A stretch of DNA of 16,518 nt from an uncultured Clostridia bacterium (GTDB lineage Bacteria; Bacillota; Clostridia; Peptostreptococcales; Anaerovoracaceae), in the NCBI GenBank assembly GCA_937915045.1, contig CALDNM010000193.1, forward strand, positions 1 to 16,518, read 5' to 3'. The notes beneath the pieces were generated by a model that was not told the DNA's origin, ran no database searches, and saw only the letters and a list, made by a program, of their open reading frames with translations. A program made the translations under genes and the position numbers. Positions 1 to 6,960 of the stretch are shown here, piece by piece. The stretch's first letter is position 1. Every line of letters starts with the position of its first letter.

Positions 1-429
1 CCTAAATACAACATCGCGAGAGAAAAACCTTCGGCGGTAAGTGCCATTACTAATATCAACAGAACAGGCGGCATAGCTATCTGCGCGCATCCGTTCCTTA
101 TGAACGATACGATGACAATATGCGGAAAACGCATGACCAGACTGGAGTTCCTGGAGTATCTGTTTGATCATGGGCTAGCGGGAGTCGAGGGAAGATACAC
201 CTACGATAAGACCAGTTATGACGGTGACCTGAGTAAAGATGAGATATTCGATTTCGTGACAGAGCATTTCGACAGACCGGGCGTGATCATTTCCGGCGGA
301 TCAGATTACCATGATGACGCGAAAAAGGGCGTAGAAAATATGAGAGATATAGGCGAGTGCGGACTTACGATGAAAGAATTCCGGAGATATCCGCGTCTTG
401 CCGGACTAGTTAAAGGAGATAATAAATGA
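1..429 (+). CDS. PHP-domain phosphoesterase, C-terminal part
   Basis: The frame is open from the first base of the window, so the gene starts upstream and only the last 142 residues are visible. Two metal-binding PHP signatures can be seen: AICAHPF near visible residue 27 and GGSDYHDD near residue 99. PHP proteins of the TrpH/YciV type hydrolyse phosphoesters such as 3',5'-nucleotide bisphosphates or 5' RNA ends, using a trinuclear metal site. That role is known for the family and not proven here. The stop overlaps the start of the GAPDH gene (ATGA-type overlap at 426-429), and the Shine-Dalgarno AAAGGAGAT for GAPDH lies inside this gene's end, so the two are probably translationally coupled. 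A histidinol-phosphatase-type PHP enzyme is a less likely alternative. Confidence 0.8.
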   Translation, partial: PKYNIAREKPSAVSAITNINRTGGIAICAHPFLMNDTMTICGKRMTRLEFLEYLFDHGLAGVEGRYTYDKTSYDGDLSKDEIFDFVTEHFDRPGVIISGGSDYHDDAKKGVENMRDIGECGLTMKEFRRYPRLAGLVKGDNK

Positions 430-1436
430 TAAATATTGCGATCAATGGATTTGGAAGAATTGGGCGTCTTGCCTTCAGGCAGATATTTGAAGGAAATGAA
501 TATAAGATAGCCGCGATAAACGATCTGGCTGATCCGAAGATGCTGGCATTTCTGCTGGCGCATGACAGTGTGCAGGGAAGGTTCATGCACGACGTTGATT
601 ACGACGATGATCATATAATCGTTGACGGAGAAATGATTAGGATCTACAGCGAAGCAAACGCGAAGGATCTGCCGTGGAAAGATCTGGACATCGATGTGGT
701 CCTGGAATGTACGGGATTCTACACGTCGAAGGAAAAGTCTCAGGCACATATCGACGCTGGGGCGAAGAGAGTCCTGATATCGGCGCCGGCGGGAAATGAT
801 CTTCCGACTATCGTATACGGAACGAATCATCTGAGCCTTACAAAAGAAGACACTGTAGTATCGGGAGCTTCGTGCACGACGAACTGCCTGGCTCCAATGG
901 CGAAAGCGCTGAATGAATACCGCGAGCTCAGAACGGGATTCATGACGACGATCCACGCTTATACGGGAGATCAGATGATACTTGACGGTCCGCATAAAAA
1001 AGGAGATCTCAGAAGAGCAAGAGCGGGAGCGGTCAATATCGTGCCTACGAGTTCAGGAGCGGCAAAAGCTATCGGTCTGGTCATACCGGAACTGGATGGG
1101 AGACTTATAGGGTCGGCGCAGAGGGTGCCGGTGCCTTCGGGTTCCATCACGATCCTCGACGCGACTCTTAAAGATATGACAGACAGCGTATCGGTAGAGG
1201 GAATAAATAAAAAGATGAAAGATTCCGCGACGGAGTCGTACGGTTACACTGAAGAAGAGATAGTATCAAGCGATGTCATCGGCATGAGCTTCGGCTCGCT
1301 TTTCGACGCGACACAGACTCTTGTGCAGAAATGCGGAACACATATTTACGAGGTCAGAGTAGTTGCCTGGTATGACAATGAGATGTCGTACGCTTCACAG
1401 CTTGTGAGGACACTCACATATATGTGCAGCCTGTAA
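426..1436 (+). CDS. gap: Glyceraldehyde-3-phosphate dehydrogenase, type I
   Basis: This 336-residue protein has the normal family length. It opens with the Rossmann motif INGFGRIGR, and Asp33 is in the position that favours NAD. The catalytic motif SGASCTTNCLAP places the nucleophile at Cys150, and His177 in TTIHAYT is the general base. The C-terminal WYDNEMSYA completes the signature. It oxidises glyceraldehyde 3-phosphate to 1,3-bisphosphoglycerate in the cytoplasm, or runs in reverse in gluconeogenesis. The start overlaps the upstream PHP gene. The next gene begins 14 bases downstream, so PHP, GAPDH and the aldolase look like one transcript. No phosphoglycerate kinase or triose-phosphate isomerase follows, unlike the usual glycolytic cluster. 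The context of transketolase, transaldolase and FBP aldolase would suit feeding trioses into pentose synthesis. Confidence 0.97.
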   Translation: MINIAINGFGRIGRLAFRQIFEGNEYKIAAINDLADPKMLAFLLAHDSVQGRFMHDVDYDDDHIIVDGEMIRIYSEANAKDLPWKDLDIDVVLECTGFYTSKEKSQAHIDAGAKRVLISAPAGNDLPTIVYGTNHLSLTKEDTVVSGASCTTNCLAPMAKALNEYRELRTGFMTTIHAYTGDQMILDGPHKKGDLRRARAGAVNIVPTSSGAAKAIGLVIPELDGRLIGSAQRVPVPSGSITILDATLKDMTDSVSVEGINKKMKDSATESYGYTEEEIVSSDVIGMSFGSLFDATQTLVQKCGTHIYEVRVVAWYDNEMSYASQLVRTLTYMCSL

Positions 1437-1450
1437 AAGGGGGAGAAAAT

Positions 1451-2344
1451 ATGAAAACCAAGATCATAACACCGGCTCTCAGCATATTTAAAGCTGATGG
1501 GGCTCTGGATGTGGATACTACAGTTAAGACATACAAGAGACTTGCGGACGGCGGTGTCGACGGTATTCTGATGTTCGGAAGCTGCGGCGAATTCTTCGGC
1601 GTGACTCTGGAAGAAAAGAAGGCATTGCTGAAAGCGGCGCAGGAGGCTGTCGGCGACAGAGTCGAACTGATGGCGGGCACAGGCGGGATGAGCTTCCGCG
1701 AAACTATAGAACTTACGAAGTACGCGGCATCGATCGGTATAAAGAAAGTGCTCGTCGTATCGACGTATTACTTCCCGGCGAATGAAGAGGATCTCGTGTC
1801 GTACTACGGCGCGGTCGCGGATTGCTCTGACGCGGACATGTATTTCTATGATATTCCTGAGTGCGTGGGATATGATATCACACCGAGCATAGTTCTTAAG
1901 GTACATGAGGGCAGGAAGAACGTGATGGGTTATAAAGATACGATCTCGTCGGTCGCGCATACGTGTGACCTTATCAATACTGTTTGTGACAAGTATCCTG
2001 ATTTCGAAGTGTTCAACGGATATGAAACACAGCTGCCGGTCAATGTTGCAGCTGGAGGAGCCGGCGTTATCGGAGGGATGTCTAATTTAGTGCCTGAGTT
2101 TTTCGCGAAGTGGGTCAAGGCGTTCAATGATAACGACTTTGAGAAGATAGCGGAAGGTGAGAAATACATAAGTTACATTTCAAAGATCTACAGCATCAAT
2201 ACACCGTTCATGCCGACACTCAAGAGAGCGCTCAAGATAATGGGCGTGATCGAGGAGGACAGATGCGCAGCGCCATTCTCAAAAATCTATGAAGCAAAAA
2301 CGAAAGAACTGGTTTCCATAATGGAAACAGCAAATATTCTGTAA
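1451..2344 (+). CDS. DapA/NanA-superfamily class I aldolase, substrate unknown
   Basis: The start was chosen at 1451 because AGGGGGAG lies just upstream. An earlier in-frame ATG at 1424 overlaps GAPDH and has no such site. The 297-residue product has the standard length of the dihydrodipicolinate synthase / N-acetylneuraminate lyase superfamily. Visible landmarks are the carboxylate-binding loop GSCGEF (residues 43-48), the catalytic tyrosine in YFYDIPE (Tyr133), and the Schiff-base lysine in MGYKDT (Lys162). These enzymes form or cleave carbon-carbon bonds through a pyruvate-lysine imine. True DapA normally has GTTGES and a GIKEATG-like lysine motif. The differences here, and the sugar-phosphate neighbours, argue for a 2-keto-3-deoxy sugar acid aldolase or a related lyase rather than lysine biosynthesis. 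The substrate cannot be read from the sequence. Confidence 0.85.
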   Translation: MKTKIITPALSIFKADGALDVDTTVKTYKRLADGGVDGILMFGSCGEFFGVTLEEKKALLKAAQEAVGDRVELMAGTGGMSFRETIELTKYAASIGIKKVLVVSTYYFPANEEDLVSYYGAVADCSDADMYFYDIPECVGYDITPSIVLKVHEGRKNVMGYKDTISSVAHTCDLINTVCDKYPDFEVFNGYETQLPVNVAAGGAGVIGGMSNLVPEFFAKWVKAFNDNDFEKIAEGEKYISYISKIYSINTPFMPTLKRALKIMGVIEEDRCAAPFSKIYEAKTKELVSIMETANIL

Positions 2345-2349
2345 ATTTA

Positions 2350-2378
2350 TTGACAACGCAGAATAGTATAGCTATAAT
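2350..2378 (+). promoter_or_regulatory. Consensus sigma-A-type promoter of the rpiB operon
   Basis: TTGACA at 2350-2355 and TATAAT at 2373-2378 are both perfect matches, separated by exactly 17 bases. The predicted transcript start is near 2385, about 100 bases before the rpiB start codon. No terminator is visible between the upstream aldolase and this promoter, so the operon can probably also be reached by read-through. Confidence 0.85.
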
Positions 2379-2384
2379 CGTAAA

Positions 2385-2456
2385 TGTACGTACAAGCACG
2401 TACATAACACTACAGAACTACAACTGTACGAATATGAACCTGCAACTGCATGTACA
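2385..2456 (+). promoter_or_regulatory. Possible operator array in the rpiB leader
   Basis: The perfect palindrome TGTACGTACA covers 2385-2394, at the predicted transcription start. Further GTAC cores follow at 2400, 2426 and 2452, spaced by exactly 26 bases, and the last sits in TGTACA. This arrangement could be a repressor-binding array or leader structure. The binding protein is unknown and the whole call is inference from symmetry and spacing. Confidence 0.4.
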
Positions 2457-2484
2457 AACAAGTATTCAATAAGAAGGTGAAAAG

Positions 2485-2934
2485 ATGAAAATAGCAATCG
2501 GCTGCGATCCTAACGCGACAGATTTTAAAAACGAGCTCATTCCATTCATAGAAGAACTCGGCCACAGCGTTGTGGATCATGGAAGCGACGATCCTATATA
2601 TGCGAACACGGCGATCGAAGTCGCGGAGTCAGTAGCGAAGAAGGAAGCGGACAGAGGCGTCCTCATATGCGGCACCGGTATCGGAGTGAGCATAGCGGCG
2701 AATAAAGTCAAAGGCGCTTATTGCGCTCTGGTCACAAATATTTATCAGGCGCAGAGAGCACAGCTCAGCAATGACGCGAATGTCATCGCGTTCGGAGCTC
2801 AGGTGATGGGCCTGGAAGTGGCGAAGTGTTTACTGAAGGAATATCTCGGACTGGAATTTGATCCGAATTCGAGATCGATGAAAAAGGTACAGAGAATAAA
2901 AGACTATGAAAGAGAGGCAGATCATGCTGAGTGA
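2485..2934 (+). CDS. rpiB: RpiB/LacAB-family sugar-phosphate isomerase (EryI-like variant)
   Basis: The 149-residue protein has the size and fold markers of ribose-5-phosphate isomerase B: a start MKIAIGCDP, the catalytic-loop motif ICGTGIGVSIAANK with Cys62, and the segment RAQLSNDANVIAFG. Standard RpiB proteins carry a histidine in SREHNDAN, and here that stretch reads AQLSNDAN. The same replacement, together with the later FDPN-RS...V..I pattern (residues 125-138), is what I recall from the erythritol-pathway tetrose-phosphate isomerase EryI. The substrate could therefore be ribose 5-phosphate, a tetrose phosphate, or a related sugar. Shine-Dalgarno AGAAGGTG precedes the start. It is the first gene after the promoter at 2350, and its end overlaps the transketolase N-half start. 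Confidence 0.88.
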   Translation: MKIAIGCDPNATDFKNELIPFIEELGHSVVDHGSDDPIYANTAIEVAESVAKKEADRGVLICGTGIGVSIAANKVKGAYCALVTNIYQAQRAQLSNDANVIAFGAQVMGLEVAKCLLKEYLGLEFDPNSRSMKKVQRIKDYEREADHAE

Positions 2935-3781
2935 ATCACGGATCACAGAACTGAAAATAGAAAGTGAAAAGAGCAGAAAAAACGTGATCCGCATGCTGAA
3001 GGCAAGCAATCACGGCCATATAGGCGGAGCGTTCTCATGCATCGATATGATCACAGCTCTTTATTACTACAAGATGAACATCGACCCGAAAGATCCGTCA
3101 AAGGATGACCGAGACATATTTATGCTTTCGGCGGGACATAAATGCATGGCTCAGTACGCTGTGCTGGCTGAGAAAGGATACTTCAGCAAAGACATTCTGG
3201 ACACATATGGGAAACTTCACACAAAACTCCCGGGGCATCCAAACATGCATAAGCTGCCGGGGATCGAAGCAAATACAGGAGCTCTCGGCCACGGCCTTTC
3301 GATAGCGAGCGGCATGGCTATGAGTTTCAAACAGGATAAAAAGGACAACAAAGTATATGTCGTCATGGGAGACGGCGAACTTCCGGAGGGCTCCAACTGG
3401 GAAGTAGCAGGGATAGCCGCAAAGTTCAAACTCGATAATCTCGTGGTCTTTGTCGATAATAACGACCTGCAGATCAGCGGGAGAGTCAATGAAGTTATGG
3501 ACATGACACCGATAGATGGTCATTTCAAAGCCTATGGATGGGCAACAAAAAATATCGACGGGAACAATATGAGCGAGATCGTGGAGACACTTGATCAGCT
3601 TCCGCTTGAAAAAGGCAGGCCGACGGCAATCATCGCTCATACGACGAAAGCAAAAGGACTTAAGGAAGGCGAAGACAATGTCGCTTACCATTACTGGAAT
3701 CCGCTGCCGGAGAACCTTGAGATCGCGGACCGCGATATCGATGAAAGAATAGAGCAGCTTAGGAAGGAGATCACGGAATGA
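2924..3781 (+). CDS. Transketolase, N-terminal (TPP-binding) subunit
   Basis: I chose ATG 2924 because AGAGAGG sits six bases upstream. ATG 2906 is in frame but lacks a clear site. The resulting 285-residue protein matches the N-half of split transketolases. The pyrophosphate-binding signature is GDGELPEGSNWE from residue 149, ending with the NN pair at 179-180, and HGHIGGAFS near residue 30 and LGHGLSIASG near 121 are also typical. With its partner it moves two-carbon ketol units between sugar phosphates using thiamine diphosphate and a divalent metal. Both ends overlap neighbours (11 bases with rpiB, 4 bases with the C-half), which points to coupled translation in a fixed ratio. Split transketolases are common in Clostridia and archaea. 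Confidence 0.95.
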   Translation: MLSESRITELKIESEKSRKNVIRMLKASNHGHIGGAFSCIDMITALYYYKMNIDPKDPSKDDRDIFMLSAGHKCMAQYAVLAEKGYFSKDILDTYGKLHTKLPGHPNMHKLPGIEANTGALGHGLSIASGMAMSFKQDKKDNKVYVVMGDGELPEGSNWEVAGIAAKFKLDNLVVFVDNNDLQISGRVNEVMDMTPIDGHFKAYGWATKNIDGNNMSEIVETLDQLPLEKGRPTAIIAHTTKAKGLKEGEDNVAYHYWNPLPENLEIADRDIDERIEQLRKEITE

Positions 3782-4713
3782 TAGGAGATATGGTCGATCC
3801 AAGAAAAGAATTTGGAAGGGCAGTGACAGAACTCGCGGAGAAAGATGATCGCATCGTTATACTTTCCGCGGACAGCGGAAAGAGTTCGGGCTTTGGTGAT
3901 TTTATGAAGAATCATCCCGATAGATATTATGAGTGCGGTATCGAGGAACAGGGCGTGACCGGAGTCGCGGCGGGACTCGCGGCTACAGGAAAGATAGCTG
4001 TCTTCTGCGCGATAGCGCCATTCGTCACATGCAGAAATTACGAGATGTTCAGGAATGATCTGGGCTATATGAATCAAAATGTGAAGATCGTAGGCAGAAA
4101 CTGCGGATTCACATATTCGGACCTCGGAGCAACTCATCACTCGCTGGAAGATTTCGCGATAATTCGAATGATCCCGGGAGTGACGATACTCGCGCCGCAG
4201 GATCCATCCGAAATAAGAGGCGCCGCGAAAGCCATGATGGATATAGACGGCCCTGTATATATGAGGGTAGGAAATCCAAAGATAGAAACGTTATTTGAAG
4301 ATAAACCGTTTGAGATAGGCAAAGGGACGATCCTTTCAGAAGGCGATGACATCACTATCATTTCAACGGGATCGACGACACCGGCAGCGATAAAAGCTGT
4401 TGAAAACCTTTCGCGTAATGGTATTAGCGCGAGACATATAGGTATGCCGACAGTGTGGCCGATCGACGAAAAGCTTGTAAAAGAATCGGCTGAGAAAACC
4501 AAAAAGATACTCGTTGTCGAAGAGCATTACCGTGACGGCGGACTTGGTACTATCGTGACTGAGACTGTGAGCGAAATGAGAGATGTCATCGTCAGGAGGC
4601 ATGGCGTTCCGAAAGAGTACGCGACAACAGGGACGTATGAGGACCTACTCGAGCTGTATGAACTCGATGAAAAAGGGATCGAAAAGAAAGCTATGGAATT
4701 TGTAAGGCAATAA
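3778..4713 (+). CDS. Transketolase, C-terminal (Pyr and C-domain) subunit
   Basis: This 311-residue protein is the second half of the split transketolase. The thiamine-activating glutamate lies in CGIEEQGVTG (Glu57 most likely), followed by the characteristic stretches YSDLGATHHSLED near residue 113 and a C-terminal domain beginning near PFEIGKGT. The ATG at 3778 overlaps the previous stop as ATGA and is preceded by AAGGAG eight bases away. ATG 3790 would place the site too close. It must pair with the upstream subunit to be active, since each half carries part of the cofactor site. The next gene follows after about 18 bases, with its own AGGAGGG. Confidence 0.95.
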   Translation: MIGDMVDPRKEFGRAVTELAEKDDRIVILSADSGKSSGFGDFMKNHPDRYYECGIEEQGVTGVAAGLAATGKIAVFCAIAPFVTCRNYEMFRNDLGYMNQNVKIVGRNCGFTYSDLGATHHSLEDFAIIRMIPGVTILAPQDPSEIRGAAKAMMDIDGPVYMRVGNPKIETLFEDKPFEIGKGTILSEGDDITIISTGSTTPAAIKAVENLSRNGISARHIGMPTVWPIDEKLVKESAEKTKKILVVEEHYRDGGLGTIVTETVSEMRDVIVRRHGVPKEYATTGTYEDLLELYELDEKGIEKKAMEFVRQ

Positions 4714-4731
4714 AACGCAGGAGGGAAAAAC

Positions 4732-6030
4732 ATGAATTGTTTTGTAAGATCATTTGGTGTCCCGGCAGTCAAAGGGGAAGAAAAATATGTAGACAGGATC
4801 CTTGATATGCCGGTAGAGCTGAATGAATATATGCAGATAAAGGATGCTGTTAAATATGTAGGGGTCACAGATCGCTTCAAGGATGTCATCGCGACTTTCG
4901 ATGTCCCTGAAGGAGAGACACCGGCAGGATTCGAGCGTACTATGTCGTTTGAAAAAGACGGAGTCGTACGCGTCGACCTGGAGAGGAATATTTCATATGA
5001 CAAGAACGGCGAACTGAGACCGCAGAATGTGCTGTTCTCGGCAGATACTGCGAACGTGTATGAAGTCGCGCCGATCAGCAGCCTGATATCGAATCTGACA
5101 TGCAATCCCGGGATCATATATGACCTGTTCATAAATAATCCGGATGCGAATATAGGACATAAATTCAATACAAGAGATGAAGTCATGACTGAGCTCGCGA
5201 GGATACTTCCGCCGGGCGTGGATGTGAGCGTAGAACTCAACGATCCATTTGAGCCTGACTTCGACAAGATCCTGGAGGAGTGCGCAAAGTTCAGAGATAT
5301 CTTTTCAAAGTACAGGATCGTTATCAAAGTACCGCACACCGGTCCGGTAAACAGGGACAATGTTGGCCAGCTCCTTCAGGGAAAGAAGCAGCTTGATACG
5401 AGATTTACTGATGTCGCGACAGAGGACGCGCTGCGCGGACACAACCTTGCTCTCAAACTTCATGAGGCGGGATACAGGGTAAACTTCACATTGATGTTCG
5501 AGCCTTATCAGACGCGTTTCGCGCTTCAGGCAAGACCGTATTTCATCAATACATTCCTGCGCCACAGACTAAAACAGTCGACAGCGATCAATAATTACCT
5601 CGCTCTGTATGATGTGGCGAAGGACGATAAATATCTCGAGGAACTCAGAGGATATCTTATCGATAACGATTATTACGCGCCTTCGGATAATGATATATCA
5701 CTGCTGTCAGTAGAAAAGTTCTCACGTGACCTGATCAAATATCGCCATTTCAACGACGAGCAGGGCAGAGACGGACTCGACGGTATGAGACATAACCTGA
5801 GGCTTCTGAAGAACTGCAACATGAAAGATACAAGACTCATCGTGTGCTCGATGGAGGGAGAGGAGAATTATCCGGATATAGATAAACTCCTTACAGAACC
5901 TGAATTCGAAGAGATGAATAAAAAAGTCGTTGTCACGGCAGAACCAAACTATATCGCGAGATTCACATCGACAAACCAGGTCATCAGCTATCAGAGAAGA
6001 TTCATGAATGCCGCGAATGGAGAAAAATAG
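4732..6030 (+). CDS. Large divergent transaldolase-family protein
   Basis: The 432-residue protein has transaldolase landmarks in the right order: FSADTAN (Asp105), SNLTCNPG (Asn125), VSVEL (Glu168), VIKVP with the putative Schiff-base Lys199, and VNFTLMF (Thr253). Ordinary transaldolases are about 215 residues (short form) or 320 (TalB form). This one carries roughly 95 residues before the first motif and about 150 after the last, and the Lys-to-Thr interval is stretched to 54 residues. The motif sequence is also unusual, LTCNPG in place of the common TTNPS. The expected chemistry is three-carbon dihydroxyacetone transfer or aldol cleavage on a ketose phosphate. Position between transketolase and FBP aldolase supports a pentose-phosphate role, but the substrate may differ. 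Shine-Dalgarno AGGAGGG supports the start. Confidence 0.8.
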   Translation: MNCFVRSFGVPAVKGEEKYVDRILDMPVELNEYMQIKDAVKYVGVTDRFKDVIATFDVPEGETPAGFERTMSFEKDGVVRVDLERNISYDKNGELRPQNVLFSADTANVYEVAPISSLISNLTCNPGIIYDLFINNPDANIGHKFNTRDEVMTELARILPPGVDVSVELNDPFEPDFDKILEECAKFRDIFSKYRIVIKVPHTGPVNRDNVGQLLQGKKQLDTRFTDVATEDALRGHNLALKLHEAGYRVNFTLMFEPYQTRFALQARPYFINTFLRHRLKQSTAINNYLALYDVAKDDKYLEELRGYLIDNDYYAPSDNDISLLSVEKFSRDLIKYRHFNDEQGRDGLDGMRHNLRLLKNCNMKDTRLIVCSMEGEENYPDIDKLLTEPEFEEMNKKVVVTAEPNYIARFTSTNQVISYQRRFMNAANGEK

Positions 6031-6041
6031 GGGGGCAAATT

Positions 6042-6875
6042 ATGGAGAAAAACTTACAGACGGTACTTATTGAAGCAAAGAAAGATCATTTCGCTGTGCC
6101 GGCGTTCAATATCGTCGACTACACTTCAGCCGCTGCTGTCATAAGCGCGGGCGAAGACGAGAAGACGCCGATAATAATGCAGACATCGACAGGGACAGTG
6201 AAGTGGTACGGCGCCAAGCATCTTGCCGGTATGGTAGCGGAGCTCAAGAACTCGGCCAAAGTACCTGTATTCCTTCACCTGGACCATTGCACAGAGATGG
6301 ATCTGGCAAAGGAATGCGTGGACAGCGGATGGGACTCGATCATGTTTGACGGCTCGAAATTCCCGTACGAGGAGAATGTCGCGAAGACGCGCGAGATCGT
6401 CGATTACGCGCATAAAAAAGGCCTGACGGTCGAAGGCGAACTTGGGACGATCGTAGGTGTCGAAGAAGAGATACAGGTGGACAAGGCAAAGCTGCCTTCG
6501 ATCGATGAATGCATTGATTTTGTAGAAGCGACAGGCGTAGACATATTCGCGCCGGCTATCGGCACAGCGCATGGGCTGTATTCAGGGGAGCCGAAAATCG
6601 ATTTCGATCTTGTTAAAGAAGTTTCGGAAAAAATAAAGCAGCCGTTTGTAGTCCATGGAGGCACCGGCCTCGATGAAAGCACATTCAAAGAACTTGTTCA
6701 ATTAGGGGCATCTAAAATAAACATTTCAACAGCGCTCAAGTATGCGTATTACGAAGGACTCGATGATTACACCAAGGAGAACGGGGACAAGATAGCTCCC
6801 GTGGAGACTGAAAAAGCAAAATATAACGCTATAAAGAAAATGGCTTTATATCATATTGAAACATTTAGGGTCTAA
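6042..6875 (+). CDS. Class II fructose/tagatose-bisphosphate aldolase
   Basis: The 277-residue protein shows the zinc-dependent aldolase signatures in order: HLDHC (catalytic Asp81, zinc ligand His82), VEGELG (Glu133), AIGTAHG (zinc ligand His177), VVHGGTG (zinc ligand His205) and KINIST (Asn227). It condenses dihydroxyacetone phosphate with an aldehyde such as glyceraldehyde 3-phosphate, or splits the product. The size and the pattern with a short metal loop fit the GatY/KbaY/FbaA-like branch, so fructose, tagatose or sedoheptulose bisphosphate are all possible. The run AGGGGGG overlapping the stop of the upstream gene supplies the ribosome site. No terminator is visible downstream, so transcription likely continues into the transporter gene. 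Confidence 0.93.
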   Translation: MEKNLQTVLIEAKKDHFAVPAFNIVDYTSAAAVISAGEDEKTPIIMQTSTGTVKWYGAKHLAGMVAELKNSAKVPVFLHLDHCTEMDLAKECVDSGWDSIMFDGSKFPYEENVAKTREIVDYAHKKGLTVEGELGTIVGVEEEIQVDKAKLPSIDECIDFVEATGVDIFAPAIGTAHGLYSGEPKIDFDLVKEVSEKIKQPFVVHGGTGLDESTFKELVQLGASKINISTALKYAYYEGLDDYTKENGDKIAPVETEKAKYNAIKKMALYHIETFRV

Positions 6876-6960
6876 TATTTAATAACTTTTTCGGGTGGTT
6901 CGGCCCGGGAAAGAAAAAATAAAGTTTGATGATTCATTTATTAGAGTCAGGAGGAATTAT

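Noticed and set aside
306..995. Long minus-strand frames opposite GAPDH and the other metabolic genes
   Set aside because: They lie antisense to well-supported genes, have no ribosome sites, and show compositions typical of shadow frames (Arg/Ser/His/Cys-rich).
6885..6920. GGGTGGTTCGGCCCGGG looks like the conserved T-box element before a transporter gene
   Set aside because: Only about 20 bases separate it from the end of the aldolase gene, the rest of the T-box leader is absent, and no proper terminator follows.
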